This document shows positions 8,674-17,480 of a stretch of 64,000 nt of DNA, in pieces (within the stretch, counting starts at the first letter, position 1; each line of letters begins with the position of its first letter). The translations under genes were made by a program, and so were the position numbers. The notes under the pieces were generated by a model. It was not told the DNA's origin. It saw only the letters and a program-made list of their open reading frames with translations, and made no database searches. Source of the DNA: Mobilicoccus pelagius NBRC 104925. Lineage in GTDB: Bacteria; Actinomycetota; Actinomycetes; Actinomycetales; Dermatophilaceae. The stretch is taken from assembly GCF_000247995.1 (NCBI RefSeq), contig NZ_BAFE01000053.1, positions 31,995-95,994 of the forward strand, read 5' to 3'.

Positions 8674-8723
8674 GAGACGACCCGCCCCTCCACGTCCGTG
8701 TGTGTGGAGGGGCGGGTCGTCTC
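8674..8723. terminator. Strong hairpin between convergent genes
   Basis: A perfect 20-bp stem (8674-8693 with 8704-8723) closes a 10-nt loop, 28 bp after the mutase stop. There is no T-run, which is usual at this GC content. It can serve both the rightward mutase and the leftward ppx transcript. Confidence 0.8.
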
Positions 8724-8740
8724 CGTGGGCGGCGGGTCCG

Positions 8741-8780
8741 CGTGGATCCACGTCGATCCACGTCGATCCGCGTGGATCCG
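8741..8780. repeat. Four tandem copies of a 10-bp repeat
   Basis: Four contiguous decamers of form CGTSGATCCR: cgtggatcca, cgtcgatcca, cgtcgatccg and cgtggatccg. They lie just downstream of the ppx stop and next to the terminator hairpin. The GTGGATCCAC core of the first copy is self-complementary. Confidence 0.8.
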
Positions 8781-8786
8781 GATGGG

Positions 8787-9719
8787 TCAGGGGGCGGGGA
8801 TGAGGTCGAGCTCCTGGAGGATGACGCCCTCGCGGAGGGCCCACGGGCAGACGACGAGTTCCTCGATGCCGAGGAGGTCCATCGCAGCCTCGATGACCAT
8901 CGCGCCTCCGAGCACCTGCCGGGAGCGCGTGACCGAGACGCCGGGGAGTTCCGCCCGCTTCCCCTGGGGCATCGCCGCGAGCTGCGGGAGCATCTCCTTG
9001 AGGGCATCGCGCCGCAGGACACGGCGGGTGTAGATGCCCTCGGTGCTCGGGGCGGCGCCGGTGAGGCGGGCGAGGGAGCGGATCGTCTTGCTCGTGCCGA
9101 CGTAGAGGTCGGGCTCGCCCACCTTGTTGAGGTCGCGGACGACGCGGGCGATCTCGGTGCGCACCATCTTGCGCACCTTCTTGATCTGCGCCGGCTTGGG
9201 CGGGTCGCCGGGGAGGTGGTCGCGGGTGATGCGGCCCGCGCCGAGCGGGAGGGAGAGTGCCACGTCGGGGTCCTCGTCGATACCCGAGGCGAGTTCGAGG
9301 GAGCCGCCGCCGATGTCGACGAGGAGGATCCGCCCGGCGGACCAGCCGTGCCACCGACGTGCGGCGAGGAACGTGAGCCGCGACTCGTCGGCGCCGGAGA
9401 GGACCTTGAGCTCGACGCCCGTCTCGACGCGGACGCGTTCGAGGATCGCGTCGCCGTTGGGCGATTCGCGGATCGCGCTCGTCGCGAAGCCCATGAGCGA
9501 CTCGACGCCGTAGTCGTCGGCCACCTCGAGGCATTCGCGGACGAACCCGAGGAGACGCTCGGCGCCCTCGTCGCTGATGATGCCGTCGGCGTCCATGTGG
9601 TCGAACAGCCGCAGGTCGACCTTGTGCTTGCTCGCCGGAATGGGATGGGCACCCCAGAACGCGTCGACGACCAGCAGGTGGACGGTGTTCGATCCGACGT
9701 CGATGACTCCCATGCGCAT
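8787..9719 (-). CDS. Exopolyphosphatase / guanosine pentaphosphate phosphatase family
   Basis: A 310-residue ASKHA-fold phosphatase of the Ppx/GppA family, acting on inorganic polyphosphate and/or pppGpp. The phosphate loop [14 protein letters not shown] is at residues 4-17, [12 protein letters not shown] near 80-91 and the second nucleotide-binding segment [13 protein letters not shown] near 130-142. The length fits the short two-domain actinobacterial Ppx1/Ppx2 type, which lacks the C-terminal HD region of E. coli GppA. ATG 9719 and ATG 9713 are both possible starts; neither has a strong ribosome binding site. Its 3' end faces the phospho-sugar mutase gene. The choice between polyphosphate and pppGpp cannot be made from sequence. 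Confidence 0.88.
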   Translation of the reverse strand: MRMGVIDVGSNTVHLLVVDAFWGAHPIPASKHKVDLRLFDHMDADGIISDEGAERLLGFVRECLEVADDYGVESLMGFATSAIRESPNGDAILERVRVETGVELKVLSGADESRLTFLAARRWHGWSAGRILLVDIGGGSLELASGIDEDPDVALSLPLGAGRITRDHLPGDPPKPAQIKKVRKMVRTEIARVVRDLNKVGEPDLYVGTSKTIRSLARLTGAAPSTEGIYTRRVLRRDALKEMLPQLAAMPQGKRAELPGVSVTRSRQVLGGAMVIEAAMDLLGIEELVVCPWALREGVILQELDLIPAP

Positions 9720-9859
9720 GGAGGGAAACCTACCGCGCGGGTCGAGGGCGACCGCAGCACGCCGGGCGGTGGCGACGGTGGGGTCGGTCACGCACCTCGG
9801 CGGCCGGTGTCGCCTCGCACGTCCGCCCCGGACCGGCGATGCGGGCCCGACACCCGGAC

Positions 9860-9865
9860 TACCCT
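9860..9865 (+). promoter_or_regulatory. Candidate -10 element, leaderless start
   Basis: TACCCT ends 6 nt before the ATG at 9872, and no Shine-Dalgarno sequence precedes that ATG. This spacing would place transcription initiation at the start codon. Confidence 0.5.
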
Positions 9866-9871
9866 GACGCG

Positions 9872-10726
9872 ATGACCTCACCGTCGCCCTCCCCGCTCCC
9901 CCCCGACGGCACCGAGGTCGGGGAGCCGGCATCACGCACGTGGGTCGAGTTCGACGACCCCGCCGCGGAGGACACGCGACTGCGGTGCGACCTCACGTGG
10001 CTCACGTCGGACTACCACTGCATCTTCGGCGCGGGGTGCCCCGGCATCGACGCCGACCGGCCCGACGACGGCTGCTGCGTCCTCGGCGCGCACTTCACCG
10101 ACGAGGAGGACCGCGACCGGGTCGAGGCCGTCGTCCGCGACCTCACCGACGACGAGTGGGAGCTGCGTGAGGAGGCCCTTGCCGACGGGTGGACGGAGAC
10201 GGAGGCCGGCGAGCTCAAGACCCGCGTCGTCGATGGCGCGTGCATCCTCCTCAACGGCCCGGGGGCACCGATGGGGGCGGGCTGCGCGCTGCATCAGCAC
10301 GCCGTGGCGCATGGTCTCGAGCCGCACACGACGAAGCCCGACGTGTGCTGGCAGCTGCCCCTGCGGCGCACGTACCGCACGGTGACGCTGCCCGACGAGA
10401 CGGAATACCTCGAGGTGTCGATCGGGGAGTACGTCCGCGGAGGGTGGGGCCCGGGCGGGCACGACCTCGACTGGTACTGCACGTCCTCACCACTCGCGCA
10501 CACCGGCCGGAGCCCGTTGTTCCGCACGAACGAGGCGGAGCTCGTCGAACTCATGGGGCGGGCGGCGTACGACGTGCTCGTCCCCCTCGCCGAGGCGCAC
10601 CTCGCCGGGATCGCCGCGTTGCGGGCCGTCCCCGAGGGTGCACGGCTCCTGCCGCTCGTCGTCCACCCGGCGACGCTCGCGGCCCGCGCCGCCGCAGGCA
10701 CGCGCGACGGAGAGACGGAGTCGTGA
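9872..10726 (+). CDS. Conserved actinobacterial cysteine-cluster protein (YkgJ/DUF3109-like)
   Basis: A 284-residue cytoplasmic protein with nine cysteines, mostly in the first half: RCDL near 39, [10 protein letters not shown] near 50-56, [10 protein letters not shown] near 67-76, then Cys near 124, 137, 156 and 205. The Cys-Cys followed by a hydrophobic pair and His-Phe resembles YkgJ/DUF3109 metal or Fe-S cluster proteins, whose reaction is not known. No signal peptide or membrane segment is seen. ATG 9872 is chosen because a TACCCT box precedes it at leaderless spacing; an ATG at 9839 is possible. The next gene, a methyltransferase, follows closely, with an overlapping GTG option at 10723, so the two are probably co-translated. 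Confidence 0.7.
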   Translation: MTSPSPSPLPPDGTEVGEPASRTWVEFDDPAAEDTRLRCDLTWLTSDYHCIFGAGCPGIDADRPDDGCCVLGAHFTDEEDRDRVEAVVRDLTDDEWELREEALADGWTETEAGELKTRVVDGACILLNGPGAPMGAGCALHQHAVAHGLEPHTTKPDVCWQLPLRRTYRTVTLPDETEYLEVSIGEYVRGGWGPGGHDLDWYCTSSPLAHTGRSPLFRTNEAELVELMGRAAYDVLVPLAEAHLAGIAALRAVPEGARLLPLVVHPATLAARAAAGTRDGETES

Positions 10727-10746
10727 GGCACGGGGAGGAGCTGCCC

Positions 10747-11511
10747 GTGGAGGGCGCCCTGCCGAGCCCGAACATCTGGAACGACGCCGACACCTACGAG
10801 GTGGAGAACCGCGCCGTCGACCGATCCGGGCTCATCGAGGCGGCGATGGAACGCATCGTCGCCGAGCACGCGTGGGCCGGCGGGCCGGGCAACTCGCACG
10901 GGGCGGCCGGCCCGACGGGGTCGCCCCATTCGTGGGGGCGGGTCCTCGACATCGGGTGCGGTGCGGGGTTCCACCTACCGCGGTGGGCCGAGCGCGCCGA
11001 ACACGTCGTCGGGATCGAACCCCATCCCCCGCTCGTCGAGCGGGCCCGGCGGCGCGTCGCCGATCTCGGTCCGGAGCTCGCCGCCCGCGTCGACGTCCGT
11101 CGCGGCACCGCGCAGGACCTCCCGGTGGAGGCGGGCGTCGTCGACGTCGCGCACGCGCGGTGGGCGTACTTCTTCGGGCCGGGGTGCGAACCGGGACTCG
11201 CCGAGCTCGACCGCGTCATGGCGCCGGGCGGCGTCGCGTTCGTCGTCGACAACGACGCGTCGACCTCGACGTTCGGCTCGTGGTTCCGGCGGGCGTTCCC
11301 CGAGTACGACCCGGCTGCGATCACGCGCTTCTGGCGCCGGGCGGGGTGGACCCGCGAACCGCTTCTCGTCTCGTGGGAGACCGACACCCGCGAGGAGTTC
11401 GAGGCGATCGTGCGCATCGAGTTCACGCCCGACCTCGCAGGGCGCATCCTCGCCGAGCACCCGGGCACGTCCGTCGACTACGCCGTCGACCTGTGGTGGA
11501 AGGCGTACTGA
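10747..11511 (+). CDS. Class I SAM-dependent methyltransferase
   Basis: A 254-residue Rossmann-fold methyltransferase. Motif I is VLDIGCGAGFHLPRWA near residues 67-82, the acidic motif II end is GIEPHP near 91-96, and a DVAHARWAYFFGPG segment near 136-149 occupies the motif IV region. The C-terminal part has several Trp and a YAVDLWWKAY end. The substrate is not recognisable. GTG 10747 has ggaggag 6 nt upstream; an earlier GTG at 10723 overlaps the stop of the preceding gene by 4 bp. Co-transcription with the cysteine-cluster gene is likely and may point to a common target, but this is inference. Confidence 0.82.
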   Translation: MEGALPSPNIWNDADTYEVENRAVDRSGLIEAAMERIVAEHAWAGGPGNSHGAAGPTGSPHSWGRVLDIGCGAGFHLPRWAERAEHVVGIEPHPPLVERARRRVADLGPELAARVDVRRGTAQDLPVEAGVVDVAHARWAYFFGPGCEPGLAELDRVMAPGGVAFVVDNDASTSTFGSWFRRAFPEYDPAAITRFWRRAGWTREPLLVSWETDTREEFEAIVRIEFTPDLAGRILAEHPGTSVDYAVDLWWKAY

Positions 11512-11589
11512 GCCCTGACGGGCGACGACCGCACGGACACACGGCGCGAACACACCGCGTGCCCCGGAAGGGTTGTCGGCGGTCGCCCC

Positions 11590-11595
11590 TAGGGT
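11590..11595 (+). promoter_or_regulatory. Candidate -10 element for radA
   Basis: TAGGGT ends 7 nt before the ATG at 11603, and there is no Shine-Dalgarno sequence. The geometry matches leaderless actinobacterial transcripts. Confidence 0.5.
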
Positions 11596-11602
11596 GCGGG
11601 GC

Positions 11603-13003
11603 ATGACGACGACGAGCTCCTCCCGCCGCAAGAGCGCACGTCAGCCGCAGTCCGGGCATCGGTGCACGGAGTGCGGGTGGACGAGCGTCAAGTGGGTCGG
11701 CCGCTGCGGCGGATGTGGGGCGTGGGGCACGGTCGTCGAGATCGACGGCGCGCCCGCCGGGCGCACCCGGGCCGCGGGGTCCGTGGCCCGGCCCGCGCAG
11801 CTCATCGCCGAGGTCGACGCCACCGCCGCCGAGGCGGCGAGCACGGGCGTCCCGGAGTTCGACCGAGTCCTCGGCGGCGGCCTCGTCAAGGGCGCCGTCG
11901 CCCTCGTCACCGGAGAGCCGGGCATCGGCAAGTCGACGCTGCTCCTCGACGTCGCGGCCCGGGCGGCACGCCTCGGCCGCACCGTCCTCTACGTCACGGG
12001 CGAGGAGTCCGCCGCCCAGGTGCGGTTGCGCGCCGAACGCATCGACGCGCTCGCCGACAACCTCTACCTCGCCGCCGAGTCCGATCTCGGCACCGCCCTC
12101 GCCCAGATCGAACGGCTCTCCCCCGACCTGTTCGTCCTCGACTCGGTGCAGACGATCAGCTCCACCGAGGTCGACGGCGCCGCGGGCAACGTGTCGCAGG
12201 TGCGGGAGGTCGCGGCGTCGGTCATCGCCGCCGCCAAGGAGCGCGACATGTCGACCCTCATCGTCGGTCACGTCACCAAGGACGGCGGCATCGCCGGCCC
12301 GCGCGTGCTCGAACACCTCGTCGACGTCGTCATCACCTTCGAGGGCGACCGCCACACGAGGTTGCGTCTCGTCCGCGCCGTCAAGAACCGCTACGGACCC
12401 ACCGACGAGGTCGGCTGCTTCGACCTCGGCGAACGCGGCATCCTCGGCCTCACCGACCCGAGCGGCCTGTTCCTCTCGAGCCGCGACATGGAGGTGCCCG
12501 GCACGAGCGTCACCGTCACCCTCGAGGGGCGCCGCCCCCTCGTGTGCGAGGTGCAGTCGCTCATGACCCGCGCCTCCGCCGGGTCGCCGCGACGCACGAC
12601 GAGCGGCCTCGACCACTCCCGCATCGCGATGGTCCTGGCCGTCCTCGACAAGCACGTCAAGATGCCCGTCGGCGAGTGCGACTGCTACGTCTCCACCGTC
12701 GGCGGGGTGCGCCTGTCGGAGCCCGCGAGCGATCTCGCCGCCGCCCTCGCGATGGCGAGCTCCCTCGCCGACCGGCCGCTGCCACGGGGCACGGTCGTCG
12801 TCGGGGAGGTCGGTCTCGCCGGTGAGCTGCGGCCCACCGCCGGGGTCGCACGCCGGCTCGCCGAGGCGGGTCGGCTCGGCTTCACGCAGGCCGTCGTGCC
12901 CGTCGGGTCGGTCGAGGCGGGCGACATCCCGCCCGGCCTCCAGGTGCACCAGGTGCAGCGCCTCGCGGACGCGGTGCGCGGCCTCATCGGATCCGGCCGG
13001 TAG
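11603..13003 (+). CDS. radA: DNA repair protein RadA
   Basis: A 466-residue RecA-like helicase that drives branch migration of recombination intermediates. It has the N-terminal C4 zinc finger CTECGW with CGGCGAWG near residues 21-41, Walker A GEPGIGKST near 103-111, the RadA-specific KNRYGPTDEVG near 262-272, and a Lon-protease-like C-terminal domain (GEVGLAGELRPTAG near 402-415). The start is ATG 11603 with no RBS. Walker B sits in DLFVLDSVQT near 174-183. disA follows 123 bp downstream in the same direction; in B. subtilis RadA and DisA interact functionally, and the pairing is common in Gram-positive bacteria. Confidence 0.96.
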   Translation: MTTTSSSRRKSARQPQSGHRCTECGWTSVKWVGRCGGCGAWGTVVEIDGAPAGRTRAAGSVARPAQLIAEVDATAAEAASTGVPEFDRVLGGGLVKGAVALVTGEPGIGKSTLLLDVAARAARLGRTVLYVTGEESAAQVRLRAERIDALADNLYLAAESDLGTALAQIERLSPDLFVLDSVQTISSTEVDGAAGNVSQVREVAASVIAAAKERDMSTLIVGHVTKDGGIAGPRVLEHLVDVVITFEGDRHTRLRLVRAVKNRYGPTDEVGCFDLGERGILGLTDPSGLFLSSRDMEVPGTSVTVTLEGRRPLVCEVQSLMTRASAGSPRRTTSGLDHSRIAMVLAVLDKHVKMPVGECDCYVSTVGGVRLSEPASDLAAALAMASSLADRPLPRGTVVVGEVGLAGELRPTAGVARRLAEAGRLGFTQAVVPVGSVEAGDIPPGLQVHQVQRLADAVRGLIGSGR

Positions 13004-13126
13004 ACTCTGACAAAAGCCCTGCTCAGGCATGTCCGACGACACCACGCGGTGTCGCGGCACCCGCCTGGCAGCTACTGCAAGACGAATGCGGGCCGAACGG
13101 TGCGCGCCCCGCCGGGAGGAGAGTTC

Positions 13127-14197
13127 GTGGCCGAGATCGACGAGGAGCTGCGTCAGGCCCTTGCAGCAGTAGCCCCGGGCACGGAGCTGCGCGACGGCAT
13201 CGAACGCATCCTGCGTGGCCGCACGGGCGCCCTCATCATCCTCGGCCACGACAAGGTCATCGAGACCATCGCCACCGGCGGGTTCCCCCTCGACATCGGA
13301 TTCTCCGCGACGCGTCTGCGCGAGCTCGCGAAGATGGACGGGGCGGTCGTCGTCGACAAGGACGTGACCCGCATCCTCCGCGCCGCCACGCAGCTCCTGC
13401 CCGACGCCTCCATCGAGACGAGCGAGTCGGGCACCCGCCACCGCACCGCCGAGCGGGTGTCGACGCAGTCGGGCTTCCCCGTCGTGTCGGTGAGCCAGTC
13501 GATGCAGATCGCGGCGCTCTACCTCAACGGGCGCCGACACGTCCTCGAGAACGCGGCGACGATCATCAGCAAGGGCAACCAGGCGTTGCAGACCCTCGAG
13601 CGCTACAAGAACCGACTCGACGAGGTCATGGGCACCCTGTCCGCCCTCGAGGTCGAGGACCTCGTGACGATCCGCGACGTCGCCGCCGTGCTCCAGCGCC
13701 TCGAGATGGTGCAGCGCATCCGCGACGAGATCTCCGGCTACGTCGTCGAGCTCGGCACCGACGGCCGTCTGCTCTCCCTCCAGCTCGCCGAGCTCACGAG
13801 CGACATCGACCGCGACCGCGACCTCGTCATCCGTGATTACCTCAGCCCCTCCTTCGACCGCAGCCGCGAGGACGTCATCGAGTCGCTCGGCTCGCTGTCG
13901 CCGACGGCGTTGCTCGACCTCGCCTCGGGGAGCGCCGCGCTCGGGTACTCGACCGCGCCGGAGACCCTCGACGAGTCGGTGAGCCCGAACGGCTACCGCC
14001 TGCTGTCGAAGATCCCCCGCCTGCCCGGCGTCATCGTCGACCGGCTCATCGAGCACTTCGGCGGTCTGCAGCGGCTCCTCGCCGCGAACCTCGAGGAACT
14101 CCAGCGGGTCGACGGCGTCGGCGAGGGGCGCGCGCGTGCGGTCCGCGACGGCCTGTCCCGCCTCGCGGAGTCGAGCATCCTCGAACGCTACGTGTGA
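13127..14197 (+). CDS. disA: Diadenylate cyclase DisA (DNA integrity scanning protein)
   Basis: A 356-residue octameric c-di-AMP synthase. The DAC domain shows MDGAVVVD near residues 70-77 (DGA motif) and GTRHRTAERVS near 103-113 (RHR motif), both intact. A helical spine follows, and a C-terminal RuvA-like helix-hairpin-helix domain (FGGLQRLLAANLEELQRVDGVGE near 312-334, interrupted here only for description) binds branched DNA. Start is GTG 13127 with gggaggag 6 nt upstream. A small 7-bp stem with a 4-nt loop lies at 13037-13054 in the leader; no ydaO-type c-di-AMP riboswitch is seen. mutY follows after 31 bp. Confidence 0.96.
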   Translation: MAEIDEELRQALAAVAPGTELRDGIERILRGRTGALIILGHDKVIETIATGGFPLDIGFSATRLRELAKMDGAVVVDKDVTRILRAATQLLPDASIETSESGTRHRTAERVSTQSGFPVVSVSQSMQIAALYLNGRRHVLENAATIISKGNQALQTLERYKNRLDEVMGTLSALEVEDLVTIRDVAAVLQRLEMVQRIRDEISGYVVELGTDGRLLSLQLAELTSDIDRDRDLVIRDYLSPSFDRSREDVIESLGSLSPTALLDLASGSAALGYSTAPETLDESVSPNGYRLLSKIPRLPGVIVDRLIEHFGGLQRLLAANLEELQRVDGVGEGRARAVRDGLSRLAESSILERYV

Positions 14198-14228
14198 GCG
14201 CGTGGCGCGCCTGGCAGACTCCGGGGCC

Positions 14229-15125
14229 GTGACCGACCTCTCCCCCACCCGTCTCGCGACGCTTCACGACCGCGTCCTCACGTGGTTCGACCGGGCGGGC
14301 CGCGACCTGCCCTGGCGGCGTGAGGGGACGACGCCGTGGGGCGTGTTCGTCTCCGAGGTGATGAGCCAGCAGACGCCCGTGGCGCGGGTGGTGCCGGCGT
14401 GGGAGGCGTGGACGACGCGATGGCCGGCCCCGGCCGACCTCGCCGCGGACTCCCCCGGTGAGGCGGTGCGCATGTGGAACCGTCTCGGCTACCCGCGGCG
14501 TGCCCTGCGGCTCCACGAGGCCGCCGCGGCGATGGTCGAGCGCCACGACGGTGAGGTGCCGAGAGATCTCGACGACCTCCTCGCCCTGCCGGGGGTGGGC
14601 GCCTACACGGCGGCCGCGGTCGCGGCGTTCGCGTTCGGTCGGCGGGCGACCGTCGTCGACACGAACGTGCGCCGCGTCGAGGCCCGGGTCGTCTCGGGTT
14701 CGGCGCTGCCCGCCCCGGCGCTCATCCGAGCGGAGTCGACGCTCGCCACGGCGCTCCTGCCCGAGGACGACGAGGACGCGGCGCGGTGGAACGTCGCCGT
14801 CATGGAGCTCGGTGCGCTCGTCTGCACCGCGCGGGCGCCGCAGTGCGACGTCTGCCCCGTCGCCGACCTGTGCGCCTGGCAGCTCGCGGGCCGTCCCGCC
14901 TACGAGGGCCCCGCACGCCGCACCCAGTCGTGGGTGGGCACCGACCGGCAGATCCGCGGCCGGATCCTCGCCCTCCTGCGGCAGACCCGTGACCCGCTCA
15001 CAGCCACCGAGATCGCCGCGGCCTGGCCCGACGACGAGGCCCGCCGCGATCGATGCCTCGCCGGACTCGTCGAGGACGGACTCGTCGAGGCACTCCCGGG
15101 CGACCGGTTCGCGCTGCCCGCCTGA
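14229..15125 (+). CDS. mutY: A/G-specific adenine glycosylase MutY
   Basis: A 298-residue base-excision glycosylase that removes adenine mispaired with 8-oxoguanine. HhH-GPD features are VSEVMSQQTPV near 41-51 with its catalytic Glu, LPGVGAYTAAAVAAFAFG near 119-136 and the catalytic Asp in VVDTNVRRV near 141-149. The iron-sulphur loop is complete, with Cys spacing C-x6-C-x2-C-x5-C near 198-214. The C-terminal NUDIX-like 8-oxoG recognition domain is very short, ending soon after a winged-helix-like segment, which is common in actinobacteria. Start GTG 14229; no good RBS, with CAGACT 8 nt upstream as a weak -10. Confidence 0.93.
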   Translation: MTDLSPTRLATLHDRVLTWFDRAGRDLPWRREGTTPWGVFVSEVMSQQTPVARVVPAWEAWTTRWPAPADLAADSPGEAVRMWNRLGYPRRALRLHEAAAAMVERHDGEVPRDLDDLLALPGVGAYTAAAVAAFAFGRRATVVDTNVRRVEARVVSGSALPAPALIRAESTLATALLPEDDEDAARWNVAVMELGALVCTARAPQCDVCPVADLCAWQLAGRPAYEGPARRTQSWVGTDRQIRGRILALLRQTRDPLTATEIAAAWPDDEARRDRCLAGLVEDGLVEALPGDRFALPA

Positions 15126-15277
15126 ACCTGTCGCCGGAGCCGATCCGACCCTGATCCTGGCACGTTCGCGCCTGGCGGAGAACGAGATCCGAGCAGTCGT
15201 TCGAGACGCGGCCACGTCGGCCGACGGGTGCGCGCCGGTCCTCCCCTGGGACCGCGCCCCTGCCAGAAAGGATCGAC

Positions 15278-15709
15278 ATGTCCCGTCGACTCACGACCGC
15301 GTTCGCGGTGGCCCTCGCCGCCACCACCTTCGGTGCCGGTGTCCCTGCCGCCTCCGCCACCCCCACCCACGAGGCGCCGCACTCGGTGTCCTCCTACGCC
15401 AAGGTCGACCGCCACACCCCCGGTTCGCGGGCGCTCGCCGAGGCGACGCAGCGTGCCGCCGAACTGCGGGCGACCGCCGACCGTCTCGCGGCGGGTGTCG
15501 CGACGACCGATGCCCGTGCCCTGCGCGTCGCCCGCTCCGCGGCCGCCACCGCTGTCCGCGCCGACCAGCGGGCCGTCGTCGCCGACCGCCTCGCCGACGA
15601 GGCCGAGGCGCTCGTCGCGAAGCTCTCCGGGCGTCGCCGACGCCACGCCCACGTGCCCGGGACCGGTTCGGTGGTCCCGGCACGTCCGCGTTCGACGGCC
15701 CGCGCATGA
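15278..15709 (+). CDS. Small secreted Ala/Arg-rich protein of unknown function
   Basis: A 143-residue protein not recognised as a known family. It starts at ATG 15278, 6 nt after aaagga. An N-terminal signal peptide is clear: MSRR, a hydrophobic run over about residues 5-24, and a likely cleavage site after ASA near 27. The mature part is rich in Ala and Arg and looks helical or coiled-coil (ALAEATQRAAELRATADRLA near 47-66), ending in a basic RRRRHAH patch. It stands alone between mutY and the ABC exporter. Confidence 0.65.
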   Translation: MSRRLTTAFAVALAATTFGAGVPAASATPTHEAPHSVSSYAKVDRHTPGSRALAEATQRAAELRATADRLAAGVATTDARALRVARSAAATAVRADQRAVVADRLADEAEALVAKLSGRRRRHAHVPGTGSVVPARPRSTARA

Positions 15710-15723
15710 GCCGTCCGCGGGCC
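15697..15723 (+). terminator. Hairpin at the end of the secreted-protein gene
   Basis: An 8-bp perfect stem (15697-15704 with 15716-15723) and 11-nt loop that contains the stop codon of the gene. Likely terminator; no T-run. Confidence 0.4.
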
Positions 15724-15734
15724 GTCCCGTCGGC

Positions 15735-15740
15735 TATCGT
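15735..15740 (+). promoter_or_regulatory. Candidate -10 element for the ABC-2 operon
   Basis: TATCGT ends 8 nt before the GTG at 15749, which has no Shine-Dalgarno sequence. It is the likely promoter of the three-gene exporter operon. Confidence 0.4.
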
Positions 15741-15748
15741 TCCCCCTC

Positions 15749-16612
15749 GTGCCCACCGCCACCGCCGCTTCCGCCACCGCGCTCCGGACGGGGTCGAACG
15801 GAGTCCCGGTCGTGCCGGTGAGGGCCTTCCTCGCGCTCGTCGCCGCCGGGTTCCGCCGCACGACGACGTACCGCCTCGCCGCGCTCGCGGGCGTCGTCGC
15901 GAACGTCACCTTCGGGTACATCCGTGGCGCGGTGCTCCTTGCCGTCGCGGGGGCCGCCACCGTGGCGAGCAGCGGGTACTCGGCCGACGGGCTCATGACG
16001 TACAACTGGCTCACCCAGGCCGCCCTCGGCCCCCTCGCGATCTGGGGCACGACCGAGATCACCGAACGCGTCCGCAACGGCGACATCGCCGTCGACCTCG
16101 CCCGCCCCGTCGGGCTCATGGGCACCTACCTCGCCCAGGACCTCGGCCGGGCCGGCGCGTCGCTGCTCCTCCGCAGCGTCCCGACCGTGCTCGTCGGCGC
16201 GCTCACCGTGGGGATGACGATGCCCGGCACGCCGGGGCCGTGGCTCCTCGGCGGGGTCGCCGTCCTCCTCGGGCTCCTCCTGTCGTTCCTCTCCCGGTTC
16301 CTCCTCCAGCTCGCGTCGTTCTGGATCGTCGAGACCCGCGGCCTGCAGACCCTCTACATGGTCGTCTCGGGCTTCTTCGCCGGGCTCGTGTTTCCGCTCG
16401 CGCTCATGCCCGCCCCGCTGCGGGTCGCCGCGGCCGCGACCCCGTTCCCCTCGATGCTCCAGCACCCCGTCGACGTCCTCTCCGGACGCATCACCGGGGG
16501 CGCCGCCTGGGAGCTCGTCGGCGTCCAGGTGCTGTGGCTGGTCGTCCTCGCCGTCGCGGGTCACCTCGTCCTCCGCGCGGGCACCCGACGCCTCGTCGTC
16601 CAGGGAGGGTGA
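15749..16612 (+). CDS. ABC-2 family exporter permease, first subunit
   Basis: A 287-residue integral membrane protein with about six hydrophobic segments. The FLALVAAGFRRTTTYRLAALAG region near 25-46 and the cytoplasmic signature TTEITERVRNGDIAVDLARPVGL near 102-124 (shown by its ends ITERVRNG and DLARP) are typical of ABC-2 permeases of the DUF990 type. These pair with a second permease and an ATPase, as here. GTG 15749 is the first codon; the next gene starts 1 bp after the stop. The transported compound cannot be told; relatives export drugs or lipids. Confidence 0.85.
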   Translation: MPTATAASATALRTGSNGVPVVPVRAFLALVAAGFRRTTTYRLAALAGVVANVTFGYIRGAVLLAVAGAATVASSGYSADGLMTYNWLTQAALGPLAIWGTTEITERVRNGDIAVDLARPVGLMGTYLAQDLGRAGASLLLRSVPTVLVGALTVGMTMPGTPGPWLLGGVAVLLGLLLSFLSRFLLQLASFWIVETRGLQTLYMVVSGFFAGLVFPLALMPAPLRVAAAATPFPSMLQHPVDVLSGRITGGAAWELVGVQVLWLVVLAVAGHLVLRAGTRRLVVQGG

Positions 16613-16613
16613 G

Positions 16614-17480
16614 ATGACTTCGCCCGCACACTCCTCTCCCGCCCGTTCCTCGCCCGCGCGATCCTCGCTCGCCCGCTCGGCGCGCGCCTACCGGGCGTTG
16701 ATCCTCTCCCGCCTCCGCAGTCAGCGGGTGTACACGACGTCCTTCGCGCTCGACGTCGTCGGATCGCTCCTCACGGGCGCCGTCGAGTTCGCCGAGGTGT
16801 GGATCGTCTTCCACAACGTCCGCTCCCTCGGCGGGCTCACGTTCGCCCAGATCTGTCTGCTCTTCGGCATCGCCCACACGGGGTTCTCGTTCTCACAGGT
16901 GGTCTTCGGGCACGTCGACCGCATCACCCGTTACCTGCGCGCCGGCACCCTCGAGGCGTTCTACCTCCGCCCGCTCTCGCTCCTCGGCCAGCTCGTCACG
17001 AGCGAGGTCGCGCTGCGGCGGCTCGGCTGGGGCGCGCTCTCGGTCGTCGTCCTCGGGTGGGCCCTCGTCGCGGTCGACCTCGCGTGGACCCCGGCGAAGG
17101 TCGTCCTCCTCGTCTCCTCGATCGTCTCGGCGGCGGCCCTCTTCGGGGCGCTGTTCGTCGCGGCGGCGGGGCTCCAGTTCTTCCTCGTCGACGGGGAGGA
17201 GATGACGAACGCCTTCACGTACGGCGGCCGGCACGCCTCGCAGCAGCCCGCGTCGATCTTCGGCCCTGGCCTCGTCACGGCGTTCGTCTTCGCCGTCCCC
17301 GTCGCGTTCACCGGGTACGTGCCCACGCTCGGGCTCCTCGACCTGCCCGCCCCGACGGCGCTCCCCTGGCTCGGCGCGGAGGCGGCGTGGCTCTGCCCGC
17401 TCGTCGCGGCGTGGACGTGGGTCGTCGCGCTCACCTGCTGGCGCATCGGCACCCGACACTACCAAGGAGGCGGCGGATGA
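16614..17480 (+). CDS. ABC-2 family exporter permease, second subunit
   Basis: A 288-residue partner permease with about six membrane segments. The N-terminus has a short cytoplasmic repeat of SSPAR/SSLAR units (residues 7-22). HVDRITRYLRAGTLEAFYLRPLS near 100-122 (core RYLRAGTLEAF) is the coupling-helix region seen in DUF990 permeases. ATG 16614 follows the previous stop by 1 bp, within ggagggtgag. Its TGA overlaps the ATG of the ATPase gene by 4 bp, so synthesis of the exporter is translationally coupled. Confidence 0.85.
   Translation: MTSPAHSSPARSSPARSSLARSARAYRALILSRLRSQRVYTTSFALDVVGSLLTGAVEFAEVWIVFHNVRSLGGLTFAQICLLFGIAHTGFSFSQVVFGHVDRITRYLRAGTLEAFYLRPLSLLGQLVTSEVALRRLGWGALSVVVLGWALVAVDLAWTPAKVVLLVSSIVSAAALFGALFVAAAGLQFFLVDGEEMTNAFTYGGRHASQQPASIFGPGLVTAFVFAVPVAFTGYVPTLGLLDLPAPTALPWLGAEAAWLCPLVAAWTWVVALTCWRIGTRHYQGGGG

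Noticed and set aside
5140..9534. A leftward open frame of over 1,400 codons opposite deoA, deoC and the mutase gene
   Set aside because: It is antisense to three genes with intact catalytic motifs and has no recognisable domain or RBS.
13004..13126. A c-di-AMP (ydaO) riboswitch in front of disA
   Set aside because: Only a 7-bp hairpin is present and the conserved ydaO blocks are missing; the region is too short.
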